Source of the DNA: Panax quinquefolius
Taxonomy: Eukaryota; Streptophyta; Magnoliopsida; Apiales; Araliaceae
Direction of reading: 5' to 3'
Length of the DNA: 64,000 nucleotides
Assembly (NCBI GenBank): GCA_020205615.1
Contig: CM035165.1
Location: forward strand, 33,639,544 to 33,703,543
The position numbers and the translations under genes are program-made. The notes under the pieces are model-generated. The model was not told where the DNA came from and ran no database searches. It was given only the letters and a program-made list of their open reading frames with translations. Positions 47,343 to 59,835 of this stretch are shown piece after piece (positions within the stretch are counted from its first letter, which is position 1; the number at the start of each line of letters is the position of its first letter).

Positions 47343-47463
47343 TATAATCGGACATGCTAACCCTGTCCGTATTAGTATATGTTCTTCGTTTGTTATAATC
47401 GGACAGCTAACACCTGTCTGTATTAGTATATGTTCTTCGTCTGTTATAATCGGACAGCTAATA
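47343..47463. repeat. 51-bp tandem repeat, about 2.4 copies, cut by a gypsy LTR
   Basis: TATAATCGGACA.GCTAAC.CCTGTC(C/T)GTATTAGTATATGTTCTTCG...TGT starts at about 47343, 47394 and 47446. The third unit stops at 47463, where the LTR begins. The unit length is 17 codons, so a repetitive minus-strand frame appears that need not be a gene. Confidence 0.85.
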
Positions 47464-49944
47464 TGTGACGCCTTCAAAATAGGTATACATCACCCATTCT
47501 GAGTCGCCAAATACATGGTACAGAAAAAAAACTACAACTTCATTATTACAATTGTCGTGCAAAATACGACCATACACATGCTGTTAGTTTTAATACAAAT
47601 ATTATCTTATAGACAATATACAAATTCAAATAAGCCCTCAATACAATTATTGATACATTATTTTACAAAATAGTGAGGACTAATAAAATAACTAACTTGA
47701 ATTATCACTCCATACCCCGGCTAGTTCCTGCTAAATTCTCACCTCCTGAGAAGAAAAATGGAACAAAAAAGAAAAGGATGAGCTCAACTAGCCCAGTAAA
47801 GAATATTATGACTAAGATAATATACAACAAATTATCATTAGTCTTCAACAGGGAAAAATCTGATAGAATATAATAGACAACAAGTTTTAGATCAACAACT
47901 GTAGCGGAAACAACAATCCATTAGAAGAGTTAAGTAGAGAATAAATTCTACTATCTTCTAAGATTTAAAAGTCTATCATTAATATTTTATCCTTGTAACA
48001 TCAATCGATATACATCTTGAATCAAATATTCATTTTTGCACTACAGACCACAAATATTCATTTGTATCACCAGTTGGTCATGTTCATCTCAACACATATT
48101 CATCTTTGCACTATGGCCAAAGATATTCATCAGTTAATCATTCATCTTTGCACTACAGGCCAAAGATATTCAGTAATATCATCATTTAGGACTGAGGATG
48201 ATGAAAAATATCTTTAAAAAAATGAATCCAGTGAGTCAAAAGGACAAATATTAGGGATTCGTACTACAGTTTATCCAAGTTCAAAAATACTCCATAATAA
48301 TCAAGTGTGGAGCAGAATTCAAAAATAAAGATCAAAACATGGATCTGATCAAAAATAGTAACCACAATAGACAACTTGGACAAAGAAAGAAAAATTTATT
48401 TTTACGTGAATAGTGTCGTATTAAGTGAATAATTAATAAGTGTTAAGTGAATAATGTAAATATCGTGAATAGTGTAAATAGCGTGAATAGTAACCCCGAC
48501 ATAAAAAATGTTGAAATTCTACAATAAAATTCATACCAATATTTCGGTATAATGATATTGAAAGAATAACATCATTTACGAAAAAAATAGCATCCCTTAC
48601 CTCAAAAGAACAATACTTCTGACTGGTATATCAGATGTAATATTGAAGGAAGCTTGCACTGAATAGAAACTCTCAAATTATCTAAATACTCACAAAAATA
48701 CGCTCGATAATATAGAGAGAGAAAACTTCAAATTCTGATGTGATTTTTAATTCTAACCTAAGCACTTATTTATAGGAAAATGCTAGAACGTCAAAGTAGA
48801 GTAAATTAATAAAATAATATTATATTTTTTTTTCTTCTATGCATGCCAAGACCAAGACCAGCACTCCACCTTTAAAAAAATCTCCAGCACATGTTTTCAC
48901 AAAAAAAACAAAAGTGGGTCTCACCCATAATTTTAATAAAAATATTTATTTCTGAAACTTCAATAATTCATAATAAATAGCCCTTTTATCATAAAAATAT
49001 GAATTTTATATCCATTTCATAGGAAATTAAATTCTTTACAACTTTGTAGATTTAAGTTTTTCCAAATTCCAAACTAAAAAGGACCGAAATCCACATACTG
49101 ACGATTTTCAACACCTCTATTCCGACAAAAATACTGATAAAACACATCATCATTAATTCCTTCATTTATAACCACATAAAATAAATATTTTCTTATCCTT
49201 CATTTATATCAACATAAAATAAATATTTTCTTATCATATAAATCAATAATTAATTATTCACAAATAATATTACAGAATCACATTAATGACAACCAGGTCG
49301 TTCCCAAGAAAGAGGGGGCTTTCTCGATAAGAATTTCTCCTTACTAGCGCGCAATTAGATGACCTAAGCCCTTTCCTCGACAGAACTTTTAAGACATTGC
49401 CAATAATGTTATATAATAATATTATTCAAATAATATGAATTATTGATCTGATAATAGAAAATACTGTGCAGTGACAATTATTGAAACAACAATAATATAA
49501 AATATCAACGTGGCAATTATTGAATCAATAAAATAAAATATTGAACAATAATTACTATAACAATTATTGAGTAATGCCTTTTTACGTAAGAATCAGTAAT
49601 CCAAAAATCTTGCGCAATACTGGTGTCTTCTTTAATGCGACCACGCCAGTATTCAGTATTTTAACCACCAGGTATTTCAACAGTGTTAACGGTAAAAATT
49701 ACGCCGTTATTTATAAAAACTCATACTTGCCATTTTCTTCATCCGACCGTTTTCCGTTATGGGGCCCACAAATGGCTGCGTCGTCGTACGAATATTCCCC
49801 GACAACAAGAATATTCCACGACCAAACAAATATTCCCCAACAACAATGAATATTTTATAACCACTTGCTTATTTTGAAAATTTTGCACATTTCACCCATA
49901 ACCAAAGCATTATATCAAATTAACACCTTATTAATTCAAAATAA
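47464..49944 (-). mobile_element. Gypsy LTR subfamily B, minus strand, probably solo
   Basis: Read on the minus strand it ends ...GGCGTCACA at 47464. It carries ATCTTTGGCC(T)GTAGTGCAAAGATG units (48040-48170), a TATA box (TATAAATA, 48767-48774) and GGGTAAA-type 5' sequence up to about 49944. The first 35 or so bases (TGTAAGACCCC...) are missing where the Copia-like repeat begins. No internal coding region adjoins it. Confidence 0.8.
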
Positions 49945-50671
49945 TGAATACTAAAGTATATAACAAAAAATAAAAGAATAGTAAATCATGCCACGATTTT
50001 TACATGGTTCAACCCCTATCCTCTACTCTAGTGGCCTAATCCACGTCCAATACCAAATGGTATTGGAGACTTACTTTATTAAAATAATATTCAGCAATTA
50101 CACAGAAAATAAAACTCCCTGTTACAACAACGATCGATTGGACACCTCCCCCTTTGCACTTCTGCAACACCTCTTACCTCTGAGACCTTGATACCTTCGT
50201 TGAATAGACTGAATATTACAATAACAAATCCCCCAAGCCAACCTTGACTTAAACTCTGTTTACAATAGATATTAGGATATGGATTACAAAGACTCTGCTA
50301 TAATCTGAGACCTAAAGAAATGACACAATGACTTGAACATGACTCAGATATGATTTGAAAGAATGCTCTGTGAATTTCAACTATTTAGTCTTGTATCTTC
50401 TTTAGCCATGCAAACTGCATATATATAAGAAAGGAGGCAACGGCTAGTTCCACTAGTTACGTAATACAGATCTGTTAGCTAGACTAATGGATAAATAATA
50501 CTCAGCATGATATAGATAATCATATATTATTTGCTGAAATAAAGGAGTCAAATATATCAAAGAATAATACTGTTAGAACTAATACTCCTTTAATAGCTAA
50601 AACACATTAACAAATTCAAATTCAAAATAAACCAGATTCCTTAGGTAATCTCCAAATCAAATTTAAATTGG

Positions 50672-50722
<51 letters not shown>

Positions 50723-51306
50723 GATATATCTCAACAATATTAATTCAAAAAATATAACAAGCTAATAAAAAGGAAATAAAGAATAATAATGATAAGACTT
50801 AGACTCCAACTGCAACAACTTGTTACCTTGTATTTTGAATTCAAAAACCAAATCCCAAGCTCCTTATAATGCTCCAATTCATATTCGAATTGGTCTTTAT
50901 ATCAAAACAGATTAACAAAGATATATAACCCAATATATCAACACATATATTAAAGAGACAAATCCCAGCAATATTGGATTCTTTAAAAGATGCTAAATAG
51001 ACTTCTATATAAAGAAGACTTCCTTAAGATTCTATAACTGAAAAGCTTACTTAGCAATAAATGTTAGAAACAAAATCCAACCTGCTAAAATTTAACAACC
51101 CACTTTATGGATCAGCTCAATTAGTCCATAATACACACATATTCCTGTCATATCAGCCCAATAAAAAAACCATACAATCCATACCATATTTAACATGAAT
51201 AACCATATTTGAATTAACATGACCCAATCAAGTTATAAAGCAATATAATTTCAATTTAGCCCATGTATGCATTGTCATAATTAAAACCACAAAGTATATA
51301 TACTAA
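49945..51306 (-). mobile_element. Copia-like LTR, minus strand, probably solo
   Basis: On the minus strand it starts TGTTAGTATATATAC (51306) and may end ...TTTAGTATTCA (49945). It contains GTGGATTAGGCCACTAGAGTAGAGGATAGGGGTTGAACCA, shared with 8715-9513. TGTTAG...CA termini are typical of plant Copia LTRs. A matching 5-bp duplication was not found, so the limits are uncertain. Confidence 0.45.
50676..50716. repeat. (TA)n microsatellite
   Basis: About 41 bases of alternating TA within the Copia-like repeat. Confidence 0.9.
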
Positions 51307-51446
51307 CAGAGTGGAAGACACAGAAAATGATATAAACATTAATTGAATTGAAAAATTATAAATAGTTGATTTAACTAAGACGACTAAAAGACAAAGGATG
51401 TGGATGAAAATGGAGAAGAACAAAATTAGAAGTACTATTTCTTTTA
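51307..51446. other. Short unassigned spacer
   Basis: AT-rich, no feature recognised. No trace of the missing phytocyanin coding sequence was seen here. Confidence 0.5.
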
Positions 51447-51568
51447 CTCCCTCCGTCCTTTAATATAAGATGTTTTAGAGAAGTTTTTTGTCCCTTAATA
51501 TATGACGTTTTAGAATTCTAAGTAAGTATTAATTGCTTAGTTTCCAATATTACCCCAAGTATTAAATA
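51447..51568. mobile_element. Truncated Stowaway-like MITE
   Basis: Begins CTCCCTCCGTCCTTTAATATAAGATGTTTTAGAG after TA (51445-51446), the classic Stowaway left terminus. The right half and terminus are missing. The sequence passes at about 51569 straight into gypsy integrase sequence. Confidence 0.75.
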
Positions 51569-52794
51569 TATTTTGGTGGAGCAATATGAAAAGAGAGATA
51601 ACGAGATTTATCTCAAGGTGTCTAACTTGTCAACGACTCAAGGCGGAGCATCAAGTACCAAAAGGTCCATTGCAACCACTTGAAATTCAAGAATGGAAGT
51701 GGGAGCACATTACCATGGATTTCGTTACCCATTTTCCCAAGGTTTCTCAAGGCATAGATGCGATTTGGGTCATTGTTGATAGATTGACCAGATAAGCTCA
51801 TTTCTTACCTATACGAGAAACTTATACACTTGAACGTCTTGCACATATGTACATAAATGAGATTGTAAGACTGCATGGTATGTCAGTATCCATAGTTTCT
51901 GATCGAGACCCAAGATTCACTTCACGATTTTGGGTTAGTTTGCAAAAAGTTGTGGGCACGAATTTACGATTTAGCTCGACATATCATCCTCAGACGGATG
52001 GGCAGTCAGAGAGGACTATTCAAACTCTTTAAGATCTATTAAGACTCTGTGTCCTTGACTTCAAGGGAAGTTGGGACAAGTTCTTACCATTGGTGGAGTT
52101 TTCCTACAACAACAGTTATCAAGTAAGTATTGGCATGGCTCCATTCGAGGAGTTGTATGAAAGAAAGTGTCATTCTCCAGTATGCTGGGATGAGGTGGGT
52201 GAAGCAACTTTATTGGGACCAGATTTGGTACGTATGACTACAAAAAAGATTCAAACGATCTGACAACGTATAAAAACCTCAGAAGATCGACAAAAGAGTT
52301 ATGCTGATCTTCATCAAAAGAACGTGGAATTCAATATTGGAGATCATGTGTTGTTACGTGTTGCTCTATGGAAAGGAGTTACGAGATTTGGAAAGAGAGG
52401 AAAGCTCAATCCTCGATTCATTAGCCCATTTATAATCCTCCATCGAGTAGGAACTGTGGCTTATAGACTCGCATTACCGCCAAGTATGTCTCGTGTTCAT
52501 AACGTTTTTCACATATATATGTTACATAAATTTGTGAAAGACCCGAACCACATTATTGAATTAGAACCAGACGAGATAGAGGAAGATTTAACGTATGAAG
52601 AGTTACCTGTTAAAATCTTGGATAAGAATGATCATATTCTACGCTCTAAAGTTATACCTCAAGTCAAAGTTTTGTGGAGAAACCACGATATTGAGAAAAT
52701 GACCTGGGAGTTAGAATCTGAAATGAAATCAAGGTATCCTCACTTCTTCGACATACCAGGTACGCACCCTAATTTCGAGGACGAAATTTTATAA
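51569..52794 (+). pseudogene. Ty3/gypsy pol remnant: integrase and chromodomain-like tail (G4)
   Basis: Enters within the integrase zinc region (FWWSNMKREITRF, CLTCQRLKAEHQVPKGPLQP). It continues through MDFVTHFPK, VDRLT then a stop, [13 protein letters not shown] and [16 protein letters not shown] with a stop just after. The C-terminal module (52324-52794) has FNIGDHVLLRVALWKGVTRF and VLWRNHDIEKMTWELESEMK. Changes are mostly substitutions, including G>A/C>T-type stops, with few indels, unlike G3. Everything 5' of integrase is missing at the junction with the truncated MITE. Confidence 0.92.
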
Positions 52795-52805
52795 GAAGGG
52801 GAGGT

Positions 52806-55641
52806 TGTAAGACCCCAACTTTTATGAATAAAGAATAATTTTCTCGAAATATATTTTTAAATATTATGGTGTGGATTTGATATACTGTTATAGTTGTGGG
52901 TAATTTTTTAAATTTTGCAAAGTAAGCAAGTTGTTATATAATATTCGATTGGTCGGGAAATATTCGTTTTAACGGGGAATATTAAATGCGACGACACAAT
53001 CATTAGTGGACCCTACAACGGATGTATTGTCGTAGTTAGAAAATGACGTAATTATCTTTTATAAAAATAACGGTGAAAGTTTTACCGTTAAACCGTTGAA
53101 CTACCCTAGTAGTAAAAGTACAAGATGTCTGGCGTGGTTGTATAGTATCACTCACGGTATTGATTATTGATGCTTACGTGAGAAGTCACTCGATTATACA
53201 CAATTATTGCTATAGTAATTCTTTGCATCATATCTCTCGTATTATTGATTCAATTATTGTCACAATTATCATCGCATAATATTTATTATTATTAAATCAA
53301 TAATTGAGACGACAAAGTTATTCATATTATTATTTGCAATATTGACAATGTCTAGAAGTTACATCGATGAGAGGTTTGGTCACCTAATTGCTGCGCACCA
53401 ATAAGGAGAAATCCTTATCTCGGAAAGCCCCTCTTTCCTGGGAACGACACAGTTGTTAAATATTGTGAGTTATAATATTAATGATGAATAAGTTGTGTTG
53501 ATTAAAGATGAAATTGATAGTTTCATTGTGTTGGGATTATTAGTGTTAGTGGAAATCGACATTTATTTCGATAATAATTGATGTCTAGAGGTTATATTGA
53601 CCAATTGGGTAATTAATCGGATAAATGAGCAATTAATTGTTATTATTTCACATGCTTATAACTATTTGTTCACATGTGTGTACTATTGATTCACATTCAT
53701 GTACTATTAGGGGAGGTGGTGCAAGATTGATAATACTTGCATGACTAAATTAAAAATGGAGGTATAAATGAAGGTACTATACTGTAATTAGTTTTTTCAC
53801 ATGATTATACTATTAAGTCACATGAATGAACTATTAATTCACATTATTTACTATTAGGGGAGGTGGTGCAAGTTTGATAATACTTGCAGGACTAAATTAA
53901 AATGAAGAAAAAGAGGAAGGTATTATACTGTAATATTTCGAGCCCCAAAACGTGCAATTATCGAAACCATATTTTCCTATAAATAGAAGCTCATTCTTCC
54001 TTCATTTTTCACCAATTCACTAAAGTTATTGAGCAATTATTATAGAGAGAAATTATATCAATTCTTCCAGTATCCAGTCTTCTTCTAAGGTAAGTGGTAT
54101 TATTCTTTCGTATTCATGAAGAGGGTTATTTTCTTTCAATACTCGTAAAGGTTGTTATTACATTATTTATTATTTTGTTAGAATAACCTGTCTGTGTGGT
54201 CTATCACATGTCTGGAGAATTCTATTGTTATTCCATTCTTTATTATTCTGTTGGAATATCCTATCTGTGCGGATTATGCATGACCTGGTTCCATTCTTTA
54301 TTATTACATTTGGAATATCACATGCGTGCGGATTACGCATTTACTTGGATTCTATTCTTTATCATTACATTGGAATAACTCATCTGCGTGTGGATTACAT
54401 GCATACGCTGGTGAATTCTTACATTATTCCATTCTTTATTATTACATTGGAATAACTTTGTACATGTGGATTACCGCAAGCATGGTGAATGATCATTCGT
54501 ATTCATTCCTTATTAAATTGTGAAAATGATCATGCAAGTGGATTATCGCATAATGGCAAAAATCCATTTGAAGTTTCATATATTCTATTATACTCTCGGT
54601 TGGTTAAAGTTTTTGCTTCTATACTTCATGAAATTAGTAGAATATCACGGATATTTGCGCTTCATCCAAAGATATTTTCATGGAAATATTCTTCTGAGCA
54701 TTCTTGAATTTTACTCCAAAAAACAGTATCATATTGACAATTTGGACGTTATTGATTTCTAGATAAATTAAATTATAAATCTTTAAAAATTTATCCTTGA
54801 ACTTATTTTATTGAATTCTTATATCATTGTCATCATCCTCATGTTTATAATATGTTGAAAGTCATCTGTGGCCTGTAGTGCATAGATGGACTTGGTGTGA
54901 TTATGACCAAGGATTATTCGGTATAATCATGACCGTAATGCTACAAATGATGTGGTAAAAGTCCTCATTGGCCGTAGTGCATTGATGGACAGTTATTAAA
55001 ATGATCATGACCATTGATGAATACACGAATATCATTGGCCCGTAGTGCATGTATAATTTGTGGTCGTGATACTAATGAATATCATTGGCCGTAGTGCAGG
55101 GATGATGTGGTTTATTTATTAAGCTGAGTCTCAGCGATAAAAGTGATGAAAAACCTTTTAAATCATAGAAGATAGTAGATTTTATTCTCTACTTGACTCT
55201 TCTAATGGATTGCTTGTTCCGCTACAGTTAAACTTGATGTTTGTTATATTTTATCAGTTTAACACTGTTGAAGGTTAACGATAAATTATTTTGCATTATC
55301 TTAGTCATAATATTTCTTACTGGGCTAGTTGAGCTCACCATTTCTTTCACTGTTCTCTTCAGGAAATGAGAATATAGCTGTGACGAGTCGGGGAATGGAT
55401 TGACGGTCCAGATGGTTGTTTTAGTAGTCCTCACTAATCTATAAAATAGTGTGAGAATAAATGTAATGAGGACTCCATTGAGTGTGGATATTGTCTAGAT
55501 GACAATATTCTTATTAAAACTCTTAGATTATGTTTTGTCGTATTTTACACGACTGTTGTATAATTAAGTTGTATTTAAATTTTGTACCATGTATTTGGTG
55601 ACTCAAGATGAGTGATGTATACCTATTTAGGGGGCGTCACA
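52806..55641 (+). repeat. 3' LTR of G4 (subfamily A), complete, 2836 bp
   Basis: Starts TGTAAGACCCCAACTTTT after the polypurine tract AAGAAGGGGAGGT and ends TAGGGGGCGTCACA. TATA box at 53978-53985 (TATAAATA), tandem units of about 60 bp at 54170-54460, CCCGTAGTGC motifs near 54960-55100. It terminates inside the phytocyanin exon; the next five bases GCTGT would be the target duplication. Confidence 0.93.
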
Positions 55642-55749
55642 GCTGTCACCTCCGACGACATGGTGCACTTGGGCTTCAACTCGTTTCCCTCTGATGACCA
55701 GTGATGAGATAAGAAGAAGCAGAGCAGTGAAGAGTTTCAGTCCAGCCAT
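55642..55749 (-). pseudogene. Phytocyanin (blue copper protein) first-exon fragment, cut by a gypsy LTR
   Basis: From the ATG at 55749 the minus strand encodes 36 residues: a signal peptide (MAGLKLFTALLLLISSLVI, then RGKRVEA) followed by QVHHVVGGDS, the first beta-strand of plant phytocyanins, which typically begin the mature domain with HxVGGxxGW. The frame then runs into LTR sequence at 55641. The copper-binding His-Cys-His region and the rest of the domain are absent here and were not found on the other side of the retroelement. Intact family members are secreted or GPI-anchored cupredoxins. The leader and promoter-like sequence upstream remain, so a chimeric transcript into the LTR antisense strand is possible. 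Confidence 0.8.
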
Positions 55750-55905
55750 TACTCAACCTTTTTTTTTCTCTCTCCAAACAATTGTAGAAAGATAAATAAA
55801 GTGAGATTTAAGAAAAGCTGCCCTCTTTTTGCTAACCTACTAGAATAGTGTAGTCATCAATACTAGAACAGTGTAGTCATCAAGAGTCAAGAGTCTTATT
55901 TTAAA
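55750..55905 (-). promoter_or_regulatory. 5' leader and putative promoter of the disrupted phytocyanin gene
   Basis: On the minus strand ACTTTATTTATC (about 55793-55804) is a weak TATA-like element, followed by GGAGAGAGAAAAAAAAAGG just before the ATG. A 20-odd base direct duplicate (TACTAGAA.AGTGTAGTCATCAA) lies upstream at about 55840 and 55860. Confidence 0.4.
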
Positions 55906-55911
55906 GTGTCG

Positions 55912-56084
55912 TTCGGTTATTCGGTTAACCCGAATAACCCAAAAGTAATACCCATAAAAACTAACTGAAACCCGTAAATTAATTCGGATATAACCAAAAT
56001 GTTAAAAATGCTAGAATTACCGTAAAATTTCTAAGCTAAATTATTTGATTCGGTTCTTCTGATTATACCTTTTTTGCTCGATCT
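55912..56084. repeat. Diverged right-end fragment of the repeat family at 30662-32057
   Basis: TCGGTTATTCGGTTAACCCGAATAAC...TTCGGATATAACC...TTTTTTGCTCGAT parallels 31875-32050 (TCAGTTATTCGGTTAACCGAATAAC...ATCCGTTTTTTGCTTAGTCC). The terminus proper is degraded. Confidence 0.65.
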
Positions 56085-56109
56085 GAGGGAAACCCGATGG
56101 TTCACGGGG

Positions 56110-56917
56110 GAGTATATGTATTATATATATATAATAAATTTTGTTTTTATGAAAAATAGAATATATTATATTTTATTATGCATAGTGTTTGCATTGTGCC
56201 TGCATAATGTTTGCATAGTAAAATCAAAAAAAAATCGCCGAATTTTTCAGTCGCCCGTGATGTTGCACTGTGCATCCGTGATTTTCTAAATTTAAATAGT
56301 ATCATTTCCATTCTCCTATAAATAGGATGCTCAGTTAGAATTGAAAATCACACCAAGATAAGAGAATTTTTCTTCTATAATATTGAACGTATTTCTTTAG
56401 AGTTTAAGGAAGCTTTGAGTGTAGAAAATAGTGAAAGTTTTCTTCAAGAATATATCCGCTATACCAGTCAGAAATGCTCTCTTTTTGAGGTAAGGGGTAT
56501 TATTTATTTCATATTCGCTTACGATGTTATTTTTTGTATTTGTAAGAAATTTTATTTCGTTCAATATTCGCAAGAAATATTATCTTCGTTTAATATTCGT
56601 AAGGAATATTATATTCGTTCAATATTCGTAAGGAATATTATTTTCGTTCAACAATTGTAAGGGATATTATTTTTGTTCAGTATTCGTAAGAAATAATATT
56701 TTCTTCCATACTCTGTAGTATGTAAGTAATATTATTTCGTTTCAGATTCCGAATTCTAAATTTATTTTTTTTAAGTTTTGGCTTCTATACTCAATGAAAT
56801 TAGTAGAATATCCTTGAAATTTGCGCTTCATCCAGTATTTTTTCATGAAAATATATATTCTGAGCATTCTTGATAAATTTGAACTTTTTCATGTCGGAGT
56901 ACTATTCCCGAAGTAGT
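56110..56917 (+). repeat. Gypsy LTR fragment (mixed G3-like and B-like)
   Basis: GAATATATTATATTTTATTATGCATAGTGTTTGCAT... matches the G3 LTR near 41650-41720. From about 56300 (TATA box TATAAATA at 56317-56324, then GATGCTCAGTTAGAATTGAAAATCACACC) it matches B LTRs near 7289 and 58268. Tandem ATATTCGTAAG(G/A)AATATTAT units fill 56555-56690. The fragment ends where G5 begins. Confidence 0.65.
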
Positions 56918-59665
56918 TGTAAGACCCCGAAATTTTTTTAAATAAAAAGGAATTTCCTTTATTTATAGTAAGGGTGGATTTGATTAATGTGGTTAGTTAT
57001 GGGTAAAATCTTGCAAGTATTTTAAATAAGCAAGTGGTGATAAAATATTCATTATTGTTTGAAATATTCGTTTGGTCGTGGAATATTCGTCTTTGTCGGG
57101 AATATTAAATGCAATGACAGTAGCGATCTTTATTGGCCCCATAACGAAAGCGATTGGATGATGAAAAAACGACAAATATAAGTTGTTTATAAATAACTTG
57201 GCGTAGTTATTCAGAATTATCATTGTTGGAATACCCGTGGTTAAAACACACTAATCTGGCGTTGTTGAGCAAGAAGACACTGCGGTATTGCACCAATTAT
57301 TGATTCTTACGTAAGAAGGCACTACTCAATAATTGTTACGATAGAATTACTTGTTCGAGATTTTATTGATTTAATAATTGTCATATTGATATTTTATATT
57401 CTTTGTTGTTTCAATAATTGTCATTACGATATTTTTCATTATCGAAGCAATAATTCATATTATCTGAATAATATTATTAGATAACATTATTGGCAATGTC
57501 TAGAAAGTTCTGCCTAAGGAGAGGTTTGGTCACCTAATTGCGGCGCCCGATGAAGAAGAAATTCTTATTGGAAAGCCCCTCTTTCTTGGGAACCGCACGG
57601 TTGTCAATATTGTGATTACATAATATTATTTGTGAATAATTAATTATTGATTCATATGATGAGAAAAATATTGATTTTATGTGGATATAGATGGAGAAAA
57701 ATTTTAAAATGACAATTGTTGAAAATTAATATTTTATCTTTTTCTGATAAAATAATTCATTTAAATATATTATTTTAATAATATATTAACGGTGATATTT
57801 TTACAATGAATGTGGGATATATGAGTATATGAGGAGAAAGAGTATTTTTGTTGCATTAAATGATTAACACATGTTTTGTGTGTCGGTGGACCCCATTTCT
57901 TGACTGAAATTTGATTATAGCTTGTAAAATCGTCCGTTTGTGAATTTTGGTCAATTTTTGTTTGGAATTTGGAAAAACTTTCTTCTGCAAAGTTGTAGAG
58001 AATTGAATTTCCTATAAAAACTCGCGAGATTCGAATTTTCTGATGAAAGGGCTATTTATTATGAATTATTGAAGTTCCGAAGCTCCGAAATAATTGATTT
58101 TTGGAAGTTTTAATTATTTATATCAACAAAAACGTTTTTGGTGAGTTTGTGAACCTTATTTAACATGTGTGGCTGGTGTTTTTGACCAAAAGGTGGGCTA
58201 AGGAGAATTTGTATAATTATATTAATATTATATTCAATTTTCTGCTTTGGTGTTCTAAGCATTTTCCTATAAATAGGGTGCTTAGGTTAGAATTGAAAAT
58301 TACACCAGAAACTGAAGTTTTCTCTCTATTTCTCTCTCGATATTTTGAGCGTATTCTTGTGAGTATTTTGAGTATACTTTGAGTATTGCTATACGGTGCA
58401 AGTTCAAGTCATAGCTTTATATCCTGTGTTTCCACTTTAAAATCTTGTCTTTCGAGGTAAGGGATGTTATTTTCTTCTCAAATGATATTATTTCTTCAAT
58501 ATCATTATGCTGAAATATTGGTTGGAACTTTTTATCAAATTTGGAACTTTTTCATGTCGGGGTTACTATTCATGAGTTACTATTCACGAGTTACTATTCA
58601 TGAGTTACTATTCACGATTACTTATTCACGGTATTATTCATGAAGCGTGAAGATGTTTTTTGTGGAATTTCTATCTTTTGGTTTGTCGAGTTACTATTCA
58701 CGTGTACTGGCCACTATTCACGATATCTGAGACTATTCACCAAAAAATAAAAATTTTCTTTTCGTCTAAAATATCTATTCGGATACTAGCTTTGATTGTA
58801 TCCATGTTTTGATCATTCTTGAATTTTACACCCCTATGATTATTTTTAAGGTATTTTTGGGCGTGGATAAAACAAAAGTACGAATCCTTAATCCTTAATC
58901 CTTGTCATTTTGTTTCACCGGATTCGTTTCTTTAAAAATATTTTCATCATCCTCGGTCTTAAATGATGATATTATTAAATATCTTTGGCTGTAGTCAAAG
59001 ATGAATGATTTCTGAAGAATATCTTTGGCCCGTAGTGCAAAGATGAGCAGTGTTTAGATGAACATGACCAATCGATGAATATCTTTGGCTGTAGTGCAAA
59101 AGATGAATATTTGATTCCGGATGTATGTTGATTGATGTTACGGGGATAAAAGATAGATGATTTAACTTTTAAATTCATACATAGAAGATAGTAGTTTGCA
59201 TTCTCTACTTAACTCTTCTAATGAATTATTATTTCATTGCGAATATTGATTTAAAATTTGTTGTCTATTGTATTCTATTAGATTTTTTCCTGTTGTTGGA
59301 GACTAACGATAATTTGTTGTATATTATCTTAGTCATAATATTCTTTACTTGGGCTAGTTGAGCTCACCCTTTTCCTTGTTGTTCCATTTTTCTTCTCGGG
59401 AGGCGAGAATGTAAATGAAAGTACTAGTCGGGGTATGGAATGAAGGTTCTAGAGAGAGTTGTTTAGTAGTCCTCACCATTTTGTAAAATAATGTATTAAT
59501 AATTATGATGGGGATTTATTTGCGTGTGGATATTGTCTGGATGGTAATATCTCGTATTTAAACTCACGCTTATATGTTGTAATAATAAAGTTGTAGTTAT
59601 TTACGTACCATGTATTTGGCGACTCGAGAATGGGTTGGATGGAATGGACCTATTTTGGGGCTACA
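56918..59665 (+). repeat. 5' LTR of gypsy element G5 (subfamily B), about 2.75 kb
   Basis: Starts TGTAAGACCCCGAAATTTT and ends near GGGGCTACA before the primer-binding site. TATA box TATAAATA at 58268-58275. TTACTATTCA(C/T)GAG tandem units lie at 58560-58640. ATCTTTGGC.GTAGTGCAAAGATG units lie at 58978-59105. The first 1.28 kb is repeated at 62722 to the window end as the 3' LTR. Confidence 0.9.
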
Positions 59666-59690
59666 CGGTTGGTATCGAGCTTAGGGATAT
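59666..59690 (+). promoter_or_regulatory. Primer-binding site of G5 (initiator tRNA-Met type)
   Basis: GGTTGGTATCGAGCTTAGGG follows the LTR end. It differs by one missing base from the common plant TGGTATCAGAGC site, which pairs with the 3' end of initiator methionine tRNA. Confidence 0.75.
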
Positions 59691-59835
59691 GATCTCCGGC
59701 GGAGATCGGGAATAGAACTAGGAGGAGAGACGAGTAAATCCTTCTACAGTGTGTCCTACCTAAGCTTATTTGTTAATTGGTCAAGATATAAGGATATTAT
59801 GTGATATATTGATTTCCTTAATTAACCCTTGTTTT

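Noticed and set aside
47295..47477. Minus-strand frame with 17-residue repeats (CPIIT.EEHILI)
   Set aside because: Produced by a 51-bp tandem repeat divisible by three. No start context, domain or extension beyond the array.
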